DNA of 33,164 bases from Myxococcaceae bacterium (GTDB lineage Bacteria > Myxococcota > Myxococcia > Myxococcales > Myxococcaceae). The translations under genes and the position numbers were made by a program. A model generated the notes under the pieces. It had not been told where the DNA came from, did no database searches, and was given only the letters and a program-made list of their open reading frames with translations. Below, piece by piece: positions 17,438 to 28,920 of this stretch (positions are counted from its first letter, which is position 1; each line of letters opens with the position of its first letter). The DNA is taken from contig JAEUJP010000165.1 of assembly GCA_016793725.1 (NCBI GenBank), forward strand, positions 1 through 33,164, in the 5' to 3' direction.

Positions 17438-19297
17438 GTGCAGCTCTGGGCGGCGGCCGAGCTCGATGGAGTCGGCGACGCGGCCCTGGTCTCGGCGCTC
17501 GGCGTGACTCGCGTGCGCGTGCCGGTGTTGTGGCAGCGCGTGGCGCCCGACGGCCTGTTCTGCCCCGACTGGCGCGACGTCGACGTGCGGCTCGACCGGC
17601 TCCGCGCGCTGAGGCTCGAGCCGGTGGTGACGCTCGTGCAGAGCGGCGCCGTGCCCGCGGTCGACGGGCGGTTCGCAGCGACGCTCGCCGAGCTCGCCGT
17701 CGCGGTCGTCGAGCGCTACCCGTGGGTGAAGTGCTTCACGCCGGTGCACGCCCCGGTCTCGCTCGCCCTCGAGCGCGCGGGTGAGGCGGCGCAGCTGCGG
17801 GCGCTGTGCCGGTTCGTCGAGGGCACGTCGCTCGCGATGCAGGCGGTGCGCGCCGTGAGCCCGAACGCGAGGCTGGTGCAGACCGAAGACCTCCGCACGT
17901 CGAAGCTCGACGTCGACGACGAGCTCGGCTGGCTGGGGCTCGACCTCTTGACCGGGCGCTTCGAACGAAACGCCGCGCTGCAGGCGGCGCGGGTGAGAGG
18001 CTCGATCGCGGCCTCGCAGCTCGAGCCCTTCGAAGAGCTCGCCTACCCGCCCGACGTGCTGCTGCTCGACTGGGCGTTGGAGCGCGACGCGCGCCGGGCC
18101 GGCCCGCTCGGCGCTTTGCTGCACGCGTCGCGCCGCTACGAGCTGCCGTTGGCCCTCGGAGGCGCGCCTCCGCCGAGCTTCCCGGCGCGCGACGAGCAGC
18201 TGCGCTGGCTCGACGAGTGTGTGAGCGCGGTTCGAGAGGTGGGTGGCATCGCGCTCACCCTCTCGCAGGTGTTCGGGCCCCACGGCGCCTACGACGTGCG
18301 CGGCGAGCACCCGCGCAAGACGGCGCTCGCGCACGCGCTGGGCGAGCGCCGCCCGGCCGCACGCAGCCCCGCCCTCGAGGCGCCGTGCCGGTGGAAGCGT
18401 GGGCAGCACTCGACGCGGCGGCGGCGGTCTCGGCCGGTGCTCATCACCGGCGCCCCTGGCTCGCTCGCGCGCGCGCTCGCCGCCGCCTGCCAGGAGCGCT
18501 CGCTCGCCTGGGTCGCGACCCCGCGCGACGAGCTCGACGTGACCGACTTCGCCGGCATCGGGCAGGCGCTCGAGAGGTATGAGCCCTGGGCGGTCGTGAA
18601 CGCGGCGGGCTTCACGCGGGTCGACGCGGCCGAGGTGGCGCCGGGGCGGTGCCACCGTGAGAACGCGATGGCTCCGGCGCTGCTCGCGATGCAGTGCGCG
18701 CGGGTCGAGGTGCCGCTGGTGACGTTCTCGTCGGACCTGGTGTTCGACGGCGACGGTGGCCACTCGCACGTCGAGGGTGACGCGGTCGACGCGCGCTCGG
18801 TGTACGCGCGCACCAAGGTGGCCGGAGAGCAGCACGTGCTGCGGCTGCACGCCGGGGCGCTGGTGGTGCGAGCTGGCCCGTTGTTCGGCGGGCCGGGTGA
18901 GCGCGACTTCGCCGCGCGGGTGTCGGCGGCGCTCGAGCGCGGCGAGACGTTCGAGGCTGCGAGCGACCACCTCGTGTCGCCCGCGTACGCACCCGACCTC
19001 ACGAACGCCGTGCTCGACCTGCTGTTCGACCGGGCGAGCGGGCTGTGGCACCTGACGAACCGCGGCCAGCTGACGGTCGAAGAGCTCGCGCGTGCGCTGG
19101 CCTCGCGGGCGGGGCTGGCGGCCGGGCGGGTGGTGGGTGTGCCGAGCGCGCGGCTGCACGTCGCGCGGCGGCCGCGCTCGAGCGTGCTCGCGAGCAGCCG
19201 CGGTGACGTGCTGCCGAGCCTGTCGAGCGCGCTGACGCGGTTCAGCGAGTCGTGGCGCGAGCGGCCGTTGGTGGTCTATTCCCGCCGGGCGGCATGA
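17438..19297 (+). CDS. Fusion: degenerate GH1-like domain plus RmlD-type sugar-nucleotide reductase
   Basis: This 619-aa protein has two parts. Residues ~1-310 look like a family-1 glycosidase barrel ([49 protein letters not shown]). The GH1 acid/base motif NEP reads HAP at 104-106, and the expected nucleophile Glu region reads LGGAPPP (G241/G242). Both catalytic glutamates therefore appear lost and the domain is probably non-hydrolytic. Residues ~330-619 are an SDR/RmlD domain: [11 protein letters not shown] (NAD(P) site), [25 protein letters not shown] and active-site Y456..K460 in YARTK. GTG 17438 starts one base after the previous stop. Its own stop overlaps the galE start (ATGA), indicating a three-gene sugar operon. 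The exact substrate is unknown. Confidence 0.85.
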   Translation: MQLWAAAELDGVGDAALVSALGVTRVRVPVLWQRVAPDGLFCPDWRDVDVRLDRLRALRLEPVVTLVQSGAVPAVDGRFAATLAELAVAVVERYPWVKCFTPVHAPVSLALERAGEAAQLRALCRFVEGTSLAMQAVRAVSPNARLVQTEDLRTSKLDVDDELGWLGLDLLTGRFERNAALQAARVRGSIAASQLEPFEELAYPPDVLLLDWALERDARRAGPLGALLHASRRYELPLALGGAPPPSFPARDEQLRWLDECVSAVREVGGIALTLSQVFGPHGAYDVRGEHPRKTALAHALGERRPAARSPALEAPCRWKRGQHSTRRRRSRPVLITGAPGSLARALAAACQERSLAWVATPRDELDVTDFAGIGQALERYEPWAVVNAAGFTRVDAAEVAPGRCHRENAMAPALLAMQCARVEVPLVTFSSDLVFDGDGGHSHVEGDAVDARSVYARTKVAGEQHVLRLHAGALVVRAGPLFGGPGERDFAARVSAALERGETFEAASDHLVSPAYAPDLTNAVLDLLFDRASGLWHLTNRGQLTVEELARALASRAGLAAGRVVGVPSARLHVARRPRSSVLASSRGDVLPSLSSALTRFSESWRERPLVVYSRRAA

Positions 19298-20304
19298 TTC
19301 TCGTCACCGGCGGAGCGGGCTACATCGGCAGCCACACCTGCCTCGAGCTGCTCGAGGCGGGGCACGAGGTGCTCGTGCTCGACAACCTGTCGAACGCGTC
19401 GCCCGAGGGGCTGCGCCGCGTCGAGAGGCTGACGGGCAAGAAGGTCGAGCTCGTCGAGGGCGACCTGCGTGACGGCGCCGCGCTCGAGCGGCTGTTCGGG
19501 TCGCGGCGCATCGAGGCGGTGCTGCACTTCGCGGGGCTGAAGTCGGTGGGCGAGTCGGTCGAGCAGCCGCTGCGCTACTACGACAACAACGTCGCCGGCA
19601 CCGTGAAGCTGCTCGAGGCGATGGGGCGGCACGGCGTGAAGCGGCTCGTGTTCTCGTCGTCGGCGACGGTGTACGGCGACCCGTCGCGCGTGCCGGTGAC
19701 CGAAGACATGCCGCTGTCGGCGGCGAACCCGTACGGGCGCACGAAGTTGATCATCGAAGACATGTGCCGCGAGGTGTTTCGCGCCGACCCCTCGTGGCGC
19801 ATCGCGCTCTTGCGGTACTTCAACCCGGTCGGCGCGCACGCGAGCGGCGAAATCGGTGAAGACCCGCAGGGCGTGCCGAACAACCTGATGCCGTTCGCGC
19901 TGCAGGTCGCCGTGGGGCGGCGGCCCGTGCTGAACGTGTTCGGGGGTGACTGGCCGACGGCCGATGGCACCGGCGTGCGCGACTACATTCACGTGGTCGA
20001 TTTGGCGAAGGGCCACGTGGCTGCGCTCGCGAAGCTCGACGCGCTCGGCGGGTGTGTGCCGCTGAACCTCGGCACCGGGCGCGGCGTTTCCGTGCTCGAG
20101 CTGGTCGCGGGGCTGTCTCGTGCGGTCGGCCGGCCCGTGCCGCATCAGGTCGTGGCTCGCCGGGCGGGTGACGTCGCTTCCGTGTTCGCCGACCCAACGC
20201 GCGCCGCGCAGCTGCTCGGGTGGCGGGCCGAGCTCGGCCTCGATGCGATGTGTGCCGATTCGTGGCGGTGGCAGAGCCAAAACCCGAACGGGTACGCACG
20301 CTGA
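19294..20304 (+). CDS. galE: UDP-glucose 4-epimerase
   Basis: GalE interconverts UDP-glucose and UDP-galactose with tightly bound NAD+. The 336-aa length matches the family (~338). It shows the Rossmann motif [13 protein letters not shown] at the N-terminus, [27 protein letters not shown] (catalytic Ser/Thr), Y147 and K151 in [17 protein letters not shown] and [14 protein letters not shown]. The ATG at 19294 overlaps the upstream stop by 4 nt; an in-frame ATG at 19252 lies inside the preceding gene and is rejected. As the last gene of the glycosyltransferase/RmlD-like operon, it probably supplies UDP-galactose or a related sugar for surface glycan synthesis. Confidence 0.95.
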   Translation: MILVTGGAGYIGSHTCLELLEAGHEVLVLDNLSNASPEGLRRVERLTGKKVELVEGDLRDGAALERLFGSRRIEAVLHFAGLKSVGESVEQPLRYYDNNVAGTVKLLEAMGRHGVKRLVFSSSATVYGDPSRVPVTEDMPLSAANPYGRTKLIIEDMCREVFRADPSWRIALLRYFNPVGAHASGEIGEDPQGVPNNLMPFALQVAVGRRPVLNVFGGDWPTADGTGVRDYIHVVDLAKGHVAALAKLDALGGCVPLNLGTGRGVSVLELVAGLSRAVGRPVPHQVVARRAGDVASVFADPTRAAQLLGWRAELGLDAMCADSWRWQSQNPNGYAR

Positions 20305-20381
20305 AGACGGGAAGCGCTGGAGACCTGGCCTCCGGCCGCGCACCGTGCAGCCACCTGCGGCCACTCACGCAAGTAAACGGT

Positions 20382-20495
20382 AGACGTGGGATGTCTGACA
20401 CCCCTCGCCGAGGTGCCATTTCAAAAACAGTCATCCCATGGGATGTGTGATTTGGAAACGGCACCTCGGAGGAGAGGCCCGGACATCCCACGTCT
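20382..20495. repeat. Inverted dimer of ~50-bp units (REPIN/MITE-like palindrome)
   Basis: A perfect 14-bp terminal inverted repeat (AGACGTGGGATGTC at 20382-20395, GACATCCCACGTCT at 20482-20495) encloses CCGAGGTGCC (20408-20417) paired with GGCACCTCGG (20460-20469). A 14-nt central palindrome CATCCCATGGGATG lies at 20432-20445. It can be read as two 50-bp units, 20388-20437 and 20440-20489, in opposite orientation. By my hand alignment 37 of 50 bases are identical after reverse complementing one unit. Each unit itself begins GGGATGT and ends CATCCC. No flanking target duplication is obvious and no transposase is present. Confidence 0.85.
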
Positions 20496-20500
20496 GGCTC

Positions 20501-20704
20501 TCACCGGCAGCGGCAGCCAGTACCCACGATCCACCGGCAGCAGGTCGATCGCCGCTCACACGGGTCTTTGTTCAGGTCGCAGCCACAGGGCGTGCACACC
20601 TCGCACGCCTGCGTCGCGAACCACACACCTACCGAGCACGCCGCAGCGCCGACCACCGCACGACTCGCAGGCAAGGCAGCTCGTGAACCGCTGAAGGCCA
20701 CCAT
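20501..20704 (-). CDS. Possible small Cys-rich secreted protein (67 aa)
   Basis: ATG 20704 opens a 67-aa ORF. A basic/hydrophobic N-terminus (residues ~8-32, including AVVGAAACSVGVWFATQA) could be a signal or membrane segment. It is followed by a short domain packed with cysteines (CEVCTPCGCDL, PCERRSTCC, GTGCRCR). Such density is unlike the shadow ORFs around it, which are Arg/Ala/Pro-rich. There is no convincing Shine-Dalgarno and no recognised family. It ends 6 nt from the inverted-dimer repeat. It could be a real mini-gene or chance. Confidence 0.4.
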   Translation of the reverse strand: MVAFSGSRAALPASRAVVGAAACSVGVWFATQACEVCTPCGCDLNKDPCERRSTCCRWIVGTGCRCR

Positions 20705-20863
20705 CGACGCACTTCAAATCGACGAGCCACGACCACTACCGCTGCACCCAACGGTCGCCCGGGTGCCGTCGTGCAGCGAGTGAGCCTGCGGTCGTCGCGG
20801 CATACGCTCTGGCTCGGCCCCACAATGCCCGCAACTCGACGACGCCCCCCGTGTTCCACCGCC

Positions 20864-22471
20864 ATGCGATTCATCGCGATGTGCGCCGCCGTGTGCGCGG
20901 CCGCCTGTTCACCGACGCCGACGCCGAATCCACCCCTCGACTCCGGCACGCTCCCCGACGCAGGTGGCACGAACGACGCGGGCAACACGCCTCGCTGCGG
21001 CGACGGCATCACCCCCGACGCCGGCATCGCCTTCACCACCACCGGCGCCGTGCTCGGCACCACCACCGGCGACGTCACCCGCTGGCTCGGCATCCCCTAC
21101 GCGCGCGCGCCGCGCTTTCGCCCTCCCGAGCCTCAGCCCTGCTGGCCCGACCTGAAGGCCACCACCAGCTTCGGCCCCCGCTGCCCGCAGCTCGACGACG
21201 ACGGGGGCACGGTGCTCGGCGCCGAAGAGTGCCTCACCCTCAACGTCTGGTCGAAGCGCCCCACCTCGCCAGCCCCCATTCTCTTCTTCATTCACGGCGG
21301 CGGGAACACGGTCGGCTCTTCTTCCGAGCCGTACGCCGATGGCCACGACCTCGCCGACCGGCACGGCGCCGTCGTCGTCACCATCAACTACCGCCTCGGC
21401 GCACTCGGCTTCTTCGCCCACGCCCAGCTCAACGCCGAGAGCGACGCGGGCGTCTCGGGCAACTGGGGCATTCTCGACCAGCAGCTCGCGCTGCGCTGGG
21501 TGCGCGACAACGCCGCCGCCTTCGGAGGCGACCCCACCCGCGTGCTCGTCTTCGGCGAGTCGGCCGGCGCGCAGAACACGATGATTCACCTGGTGTCACC
21601 CGCCTCGAAGGGCCTGTTCACTGCCGCGCTCGTCGAGAGCGGCGGCGCGTACAAGACCACGCTCGCCGAGACCATCACGCAGCAGCAGGCCGTCGTCGCC
21701 GGCGCCGGCTGCGGCTCGGCCGCCGACCCGCTCGCGTGCATGCGCGCCGCCCCGGTCGACACCCTCGTGCGAGTGCCCACCGCCATCGGCCCCCTCGAGC
21801 GCGGCGTGCGCTACGGCCCCAACGTCGACGGCGTCGTCGTGCCCGGTCAGGTCGAAGAGCTGATCAGCCAGGGCCGCCACAACCACGTGCCCTTCATCAT
21901 CGGCACGAACTCCGACGAGACCTCGCGCATGGTGCCCGCCGTGCCCGACGAGATGGCCTACCAGCAGGCCGTGCGCGCCCAGTTCGGCCTCGCCCTCGGC
22001 AACCAGGTGCTCGCCCAGTACCCCGCCTCACGCTTCACCACCCCGCGGCAGGCGCTCATCGCGGTCACCACCGACGCCGTGTGGACGTGCTCTTCACGCC
22101 GCATCGCGCGCAAGGTCGCCGCGAACCAGACCGAGCCCACCTTCCGCTACTTCTTCACCTGGCGCCCGCCGGGCCTCGCCGGCACCGCCTTCGGCGCCAC
22201 GCACGGCCTCGAGCTCGCCTTCGTCTTCCGCTCGTTCTCTGCTTTCGGAGCCTACGTACCCGACGCCACCGCCAGCACCTTGAGCGACCACGTGCAGTCG
22301 TACTGGTCGAACCTCGCCGGCGGCGGCGACCCGAACGGCGGAGCCGCCCCGACGTGGCCCCGCTTCCCCACCGATGGCGGCGAAAACGCCATGGAGCTCG
22401 GCGCCACCACCCAGGCCCTGCCCGGCGTGCGCAGCGCCGACTGTGACTTCTGGGACGCGCTCATGCCATGA
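20864..22471 (+). CDS. Type-B carboxylesterase, putative lipoprotein
   Basis: This 535-aa protein from ATG 20864 (MRFIAMCAAVCAAAC) has a short signal with a lipobox-like AAAC at Cys15, followed by a Thr/Pro/Asp-rich spacer. That suggests a lipid-anchored exported enzyme. The body is a carboxylesterase-B fold: RWLGIPYARAPRFRPP, EECLTLNVW, FFIHGGGNTVGSS (oxyanion hole), VVTINYRLGALGFF, nucleophile S233 in FGESAGAQNT, E352 in GTNSDETS and H447 in GATHGLELAF. The triad is complete. It hydrolyses carboxylic esters; the natural substrate is unknown. An in-frame ATG at 20771 exists, but the lipoprotein signal supports 20864. A secreted hypothetical gene follows after 7 nt. Confidence 0.9.
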   Translation: MRFIAMCAAVCAAACSPTPTPNPPLDSGTLPDAGGTNDAGNTPRCGDGITPDAGIAFTTTGAVLGTTTGDVTRWLGIPYARAPRFRPPEPQPCWPDLKATTSFGPRCPQLDDDGGTVLGAEECLTLNVWSKRPTSPAPILFFIHGGGNTVGSSSEPYADGHDLADRHGAVVVTINYRLGALGFFAHAQLNAESDAGVSGNWGILDQQLALRWVRDNAAAFGGDPTRVLVFGESAGAQNTMIHLVSPASKGLFTAALVESGGAYKTTLAETITQQQAVVAGAGCGSAADPLACMRAAPVDTLVRVPTAIGPLERGVRYGPNVDGVVVPGQVEELISQGRHNHVPFIIGTNSDETSRMVPAVPDEMAYQQAVRAQFGLALGNQVLAQYPASRFTTPRQALIAVTTDAVWTCSSRRIARKVAANQTEPTFRYFFTWRPPGLAGTAFGATHGLELAFVFRSFSAFGAYVPDATASTLSDHVQSYWSNLAGGGDPNGGAAPTWPRFPTDGGENAMELGATTQALPGVRSADCDFWDALMP

Positions 22472-22478
22472 AGCGCGC

Positions 22479-23270
22479 ATGCGCACGCTCGCAGCCCTGA
22501 GCCTCGTCACGTTCGGCGCCGTCGCTCACGCCGACTCAGCGACCCTCTTCGACAACGCGACGTACCTCGGCTTCTCGAAGAAGCACCAGCAGTTCGCCGT
22601 GCGCCGCACGCTGCAGTTCAAGCTCGGTGCGAAGCCGGCGGCCAACCGCACCGACGCCTCGTGTGCCCGCGTGTGCCGAGCTCGAGGCCGGCCGTTCGTC
22701 GAGCGAGGGGGCCCCCCTTCCAGGGCCGGCGAGTGCCCGTGCGGCCCCGCCACCGTGTGGAGCTCCGTCGAGACGACCGACGTCACCCTCGACCTCGTCG
22801 AGGTCTACACCGCTGATGGCGCGCTCAAGCGCAGCTTCATCGAGAAGGCGAGCGACCCCGAGCTCTTCGCGAAGCTGAAGGCGAACCTCGCGAGCGCGCC
22901 GGTCGACGACGCTCTCGACATCTGGCTGCAGCGCGACCTCACCGACGGTGAGCGGTGGCGCGCGTACCAGGCCGATGCAGCGTTCACGGCGGGGCCCGGC
23001 AACGTGCGCCAGACCTCGAACAACCGCTGCGAGCTCGCCGTGCAGCTGGGCGAGGGCTCACCGACCGAGGTGAGCTTCGTCATCAAGGGCATGAAAGACA
23101 CCCCGACGGTCGCGAAGCTCTGGGTCGAGGGCTACGACTCGACCGATGCGTGGTGGCTGCCCGGCCCGAAGCCCACCCTCGTCGGGGTCGTGCACTCGAA
23201 GCCCGCGGGTGGCCCTCGCGACGACCTCGTCATCGTGCCGGCGTCGAAGGTCGAGTCGTGCGCTAAGTAG
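22479..23270 (+). CDS. Secreted hypothetical protein
   Basis: This 263-aa protein starts MRTLAALSLVTFGAVAHADS, a clean signal peptide likely cut after AHA. The mature part has a Cys cluster at ~58-85 (SCARVCRAR, GECPCG) plus two later Cys, so disulfides in the periplasm or outside are likely. No known family is recognised. The segment VSFVIKGMKDTPTVAKLWVEGYDSTD suggests a beta-rich fold. The ATG at 22479 is 7 nt after the esterase stop and 105 nt into a longer open frame. The gene is probably co-transcribed with the esterase. Confidence 0.8.
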   Translation: MRTLAALSLVTFGAVAHADSATLFDNATYLGFSKKHQQFAVRRTLQFKLGAKPAANRTDASCARVCRARGRPFVERGGPPSRAGECPCGPATVWSSVETTDVTLDLVEVYTADGALKRSFIEKASDPELFAKLKANLASAPVDDALDIWLQRDLTDGERWRAYQADAAFTAGPGNVRQTSNNRCELAVQLGEGSPTEVSFVIKGMKDTPTVAKLWVEGYDSTDAWWLPGPKPTLVGVVHSKPAGGPRDDLVIVPASKVESCAK

Positions 23271-23275
23271 CGCCC

Positions 23276-23653
23276 ATGCCGAAGGCCAAGACCGTCGCCG
23301 AGTACCTCGCCGCCCAGCCGCCCGCCGCACGCAAGGTGCTGAAAGAGGTTCGCGCCGCGCTGAAGAAGGCGCTGCCGAAGGCCGACGAGGTCATCAGCTA
23401 CAGCATCCCCGCGTTTCGCCAGCACGACCGCATCGTCATCTACTTCGCCGGGTGGCGAGACCACTTCTCGGTCTACCCGGTCAGCCGCGCCGCCGAAGCC
23501 GCGTTCGCAAAAGAGCTCGCGAAGCTCGAGACGAGCGGCCGCGGCACCCTGCGCATACCGTACGAGGGCAAGCTGCCCGTGAAGCTGATCAGCGCCTTCG
23601 CGAAGTTCCGGCTGAAAGAAGTCGAGCCGAAACCGAAGAAGACGAAACGGTAA
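23276..23653 (+). CDS. DUF1801 (YdhG-like) protein
   Basis: This 125-aa protein carries the DUF1801 signature: TVAEYLAAQPPAARKVLKEVRAAL, ADEVISYSIPAF, IVIYFAGWRDHFSVYPV, GRGTLRIPYEGKLPVKLI. Members are small cytoplasmic proteins, some described as frataxin-like iron chaperones (YdhG/Fra), but the function is not firmly established. A Lys-rich tail (EPKPKKTKR) ends it. ATG 23276 is 5 nt after the preceding stop. glgX follows after a 90-nt gap. Confidence 0.88.
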   Translation: MPKAKTVAEYLAAQPPAARKVLKEVRAALKKALPKADEVISYSIPAFRQHDRIVIYFAGWRDHFSVYPVSRAAEAAFAKELAKLETSGRGTLRIPYEGKLPVKLISAFAKFRLKEVEPKPKKTKR

Positions 23654-23743
23654 CGCGCCGCCGCGAGCAGTTCGCCACGCGGGAACCTTTTTCGCCTCAT
23701 GCACCCGTGAGCGACTGGCCTCGCTCGTGCATCGCCCTCCGCG

Positions 23744-25826
<2,083 letters not shown>

Positions 25827-25837
<11 letters not shown>

Positions 25838-28394
25838 CTCCAAGAGACCTCTCGTCGCGACGTACCGCTTGCAGCTGCACAAGGGCTTCAACTTCGCGCA
25901 CGCGAAAGAACGCCTGCCGTACCTGCAGAAGCTCGGCGTGAGCCACCTGTACCTGTCGCCGGTGCTGCAGGCCGCGCGCGGCTCGACGCACGGCTACGAC
26001 CTCATCGACCCGACCAGCTTGAGCGACGAGCTGGGCGGGCGCGCCGGCTTCGAGGCCCTCGCCGACGCCGCACACCAGCACGGCATGGGGCTCATCGTCG
26101 ACATCGTGCCGAACCACATGAGCATCGCCGACCCGCGCAACCGCTGGTGGTGGGACGTGCTCGAGTACGGCCCGACCGGCCGGTGGGCCCACGCCTTCGA
26201 CGTCGACTGGGAGTCGGGCGAGCCCGGCGCCAAAGACAAGGTGCTGTTGCCCGTGCTGGCCGACCGCCGCCACCGCGTGCTCGAGCGCCGCGAGCTGAAA
26301 GTGCACCGCGCCGGCGGGCTCTTCTACATCGAGTACCAGGGCATGCGCTTCCCCCTCACGCCGAAGAGCATCGGCGTGCTCGTGCGCGAGGCCGCCGCGA
26401 CCTGCAACAACCAGCGCATTCTGTTTCTCGCCGACGCGTACGAGCAGCTCGAGCACCACGGCGTCATCGGCGACCTGTTGGAAGAGCTGCTCGAGAAGAG
26501 CCCGATGTGCGCGACCGCGCTCGACAAGGGCCTCGCCGCCGTCAACGACGACCCGGCGCGGCTCGACGCCCTGCTCGACGAGCAGTGCTACCGCCTCGCG
26601 TACTGGCGAAGGGCCGAGCTCGACCTCGACTACCGCCGGTTCTTCGACATCAACTCGCTCGTCGGGCTGCACACCGAAGACCTGCGCATCTTCGAGGCCA
26701 CCCACGCGCTCATCGGCGAGCTCGTCGGCACCGGCTACATCGACGGCCTGCGCGTCGACCACGTCGACGGCCTCGCGAACCCGCGCGTCTACCTCGAGCG
26801 CCTGCGCCGCCTCGCCGGCCCGCGCGCCAGCATTCACGTCGAGAAGATTCTCGCGCACGACGAAGAGCTGCGCGACTGGCCCGTCGACGGCACCACCGGC
26901 TACGAGTTCGCCGCCGACGTCACGGCCCTCTTCGTGCCACCCGACAGCGAGCCCCGCCTCAGCGGCCTGCAGGCCGAGCTCGCGCTCGAGAGCCGCCCGT
27001 TCGCAGAGGTCGCCACCGAAGCCCGCGCGCAGGTCATCGAAGAGCTGCTCGGCAGCGACCTGAACCGCCTCACCTGGTCGCTCTGCGAGCTGCGCAACCG
27101 CTATGCCGACACGCGCGACTTCACGCGCCACGAGCTGCGCACGGCGCTGAGGGCGTTCGTCGCCTCCTTCCCCGCGTACCGCTCGTACGTCGAGCCGGGG
27201 CAGAAGGTCGACGCGGCCGACGTCGCGCTCATCGACCGCGCGCTGAAGGCCGCGAAGGAACGTGAGCCCGCGCTCGACTCGGCGCTGTTCGACCTCTTGC
27301 GCGAGCTGATGACCGGCCAGCGCGACGGCGCGCTCGAGCAGCAGTTCGTCACCCGCGTGCAGCAGCTCACCGCGCCCGCGATGGCGAAGGGCGTCGAAGA
27401 CACGGCGCACTACCGCGACGTGCGGCTCCTCGCGCTGAACGACGTGGGCGGCTCACCCGAGCGCTTCACGCTCGGCCCGCAGGAGTTTCACGAGCGTCAG
27501 GTGCGCGCGCAGGCACTGTGGCCGCGGCGCATGCTCACGCTGACGACGCACGACACGAAGCGCAGCGCCGACGTGCGCGCGCGGCTCGTCGCGATGGCCT
27601 GGGCGCCCGAGGGCTACGAGGCGCTCGCGCGCGACTTCCTCGGCGGCACCGGTGAAGGAGTCGATCGCAGAACCAAGCTGCTCGCGCTGCAGACGCTCAT
27701 CGGAGGCTGGCCGCTCGACCTCGAACGCTTCGAGAGCACGCTGCTCAAGTCGGTGCGCGAAGCGAAGCTCTACACGCGGTGGACGCGCAACGACGAGGCG
27801 TACGAGAAGGCGGTGAAGGCGTTCGCGAAGGGCGTGCTCGAGAACGAGGGCCTGATGAAGACGGTCGGCCGCTACGTACGCGGGCTCGACCCCCTCGCGC
27901 GCGGCATCTCACTGTCGTGGACGTTGCTCGCCTGCACGGCGCCGGGCGTGCCCGACGTCTACCAGGGCACCGAGCTGTGGTCGCACCTGCTCGTCGACCC
28001 CGACAACCGCAGAGAGGTCGACTGGGCCGCGCGCGACGAGGCGCTGGAGGCCGCGGCGCTGCCGCCGCTCGAGGTCGACGAGAAGGGCGCGAACAAGCTG
28101 CACGTGCTGCGGCGCGCGCTGGCGTTGAGGCGCCGGTACCCCGAAGCCTTCGGGGCGTACGAGGCGCTGAGGCTTCAGGGCTCTCACGCCGGCGATGCCG
28201 TCGCGTTCTCGCGCGGTGGCTCGGTCGTCACGGTGGTGGCCACCCGCCCGGTCAGCCACTGGGGCGACACGTCGGTGGTGCTGCCAGCGGGCGACTTCGA
28301 GTCGCTGCTCATCAGCGACGGCCGGCACGCGGGCGCGGTGCGGCTCGCCGCGCTGCTCGAGGCTCTGCCGTGCGCGCTCTTGAAGAAGACCTAG
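25827..28394 (+). CDS. treY: Malto-oligosyltrehalose synthase
   Basis: TreY (GH13_26) isomerises the reducing-end alpha-1,4 glucose of maltodextrins to an alpha-1,1 (trehalosyl) linkage for TreZ. The 855-aa protein has [56 protein letters not shown] and [14 protein letters not shown]. The catalytic residues are D311 in [12 protein letters not shown]339 in IHVEKIL and D576 in [15 protein letters not shown]. The C-terminal signatures [13 protein letters not shown] and [12 protein letters not shown] follow. ATG 25827 overlaps the glgX stop by 11 nt. Its TAG shares CTAG (28391-28394) with the convergent response-regulator stop. The partner treZ is about 10 kb away on the opposite strand. Confidence 0.96.
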
Positions 28395-28840
28395 AGCCCC
28401 ACGCGGCTGTTCACCGCGGCGTAGAGGCGGTTCGCGTCGAACGGCTTGTCGAGCGTCGGGTTCGAGACGCCGTCGAGAAAGTCGCGCGCGGCCTTCGTGA
28501 ATGCGCCGCCGGTCATGAAGACCATGCGCTCGGCGAGCTCGGGCGAGAGCCGCGCCAGCGCGTCGTACAGGTCGATGCCGCTCATCCCGGGCATCATCAG
28601 GTCCGACACGATGGCGTCGTACTGCCGGCCCTCGTGAATGCGGCGCAGTGCTTCGGCGGCGCCCGAAGCGGTCTCGACGTCGTGGTGGTACTCGAGCAGG
28701 CGGGCGACCGAGTCGGCGACGACGCGCTGGTCATCGACGACGAGCACGCGCCCGCGCCGTGAGCGGGTCGTGCCTTCGGCTGCTTGAACCAGAACCGGCA
28801 ACGGGCCTCCCACCAGGGCAGCGTGCGCGAGGCGAGACAT
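28391..28840 (-). CDS. Single-domain response regulator (receiver only)
   Basis: This 149-aa protein from ATG 28840 has a ~30-residue N-terminal extension and one receiver domain. Features are VLVVDDQ (D36/D37), phospho-acceptor D80 in VSDLMMPGMSG, T110 in FMTGG and K132 in TLDKPF. There is no output domain, so it signals by protein contact or acts in a phosphorelay. The sequence resembles the C-terminal receiver of hybrid histidine kinases. A TTG at 28864 is a possible longer start. No histidine kinase lies in the window. It follows another receiver gene by 80 nt on the same strand. Confidence 0.88.
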   Translation of the reverse strand: MSRLAHAALVGGPLPVLVQAAEGTTRSRRGRVLVVDDQRVVADSVARLLEYHHDVETASGAAEALRRIHEGRQYDAIVSDLMMPGMSGIDLYDALARLSPELAERMVFMTGGAFTKAARDFLDGVSNPTLDKPFDANRLYAAVNSRVGL

Positions 28841-28878
28841 TACGGAACTGCGCGCGCGAAGCAATGGCCCGCGGCGGG

Positions 28879-28914
28879 GTTACGCCCAGGTAACTCCCAC
28901 CTCGTAAGGAGGTG
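28879..28914 (-). terminator. Hairpins between the two receiver genes
   Basis: CACCTC/GAGGTG (28898-28903 with 28909-28914, 5-nt loop) and GTTAC/GTAAC around 28879-28895 form two neighbouring stems just beyond the stop of the upstream receiver gene. No T-run is present on either strand, so this is a weak terminator or processing-site candidate. Confidence 0.25.
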
Positions 28915-28920
28915 TCGGCC

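Larger units (their letters stand above)
20305..20863. other. Intergenic stretch between galE and the esterase gene
   Basis: The region holds the inverted-dimer repeat (20388-20489, with outer arms extending to 20382-20495) and a possible minus-strand Cys-rich mini-gene (20501-20704). From 20705 to 20863 I see no gene and no clear promoter. Plus-strand ORFs here lack recognisable protein features. Confidence 0.6.

Noticed and set aside
20568..20783. Plus-strand 71-residue ORF in the galE-esterase gap
   Set aside because: No signal, motif, start context or composition suggesting a real protein. The minus-strand Cys-rich ORF is the better candidate.
23692..23713. GGAAC motif upstream of glgX as an ECF-sigma -35 element
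   Set aside because: No matching -10 element (CGT/TCTGA type) is present at 16-17 nt spacing.
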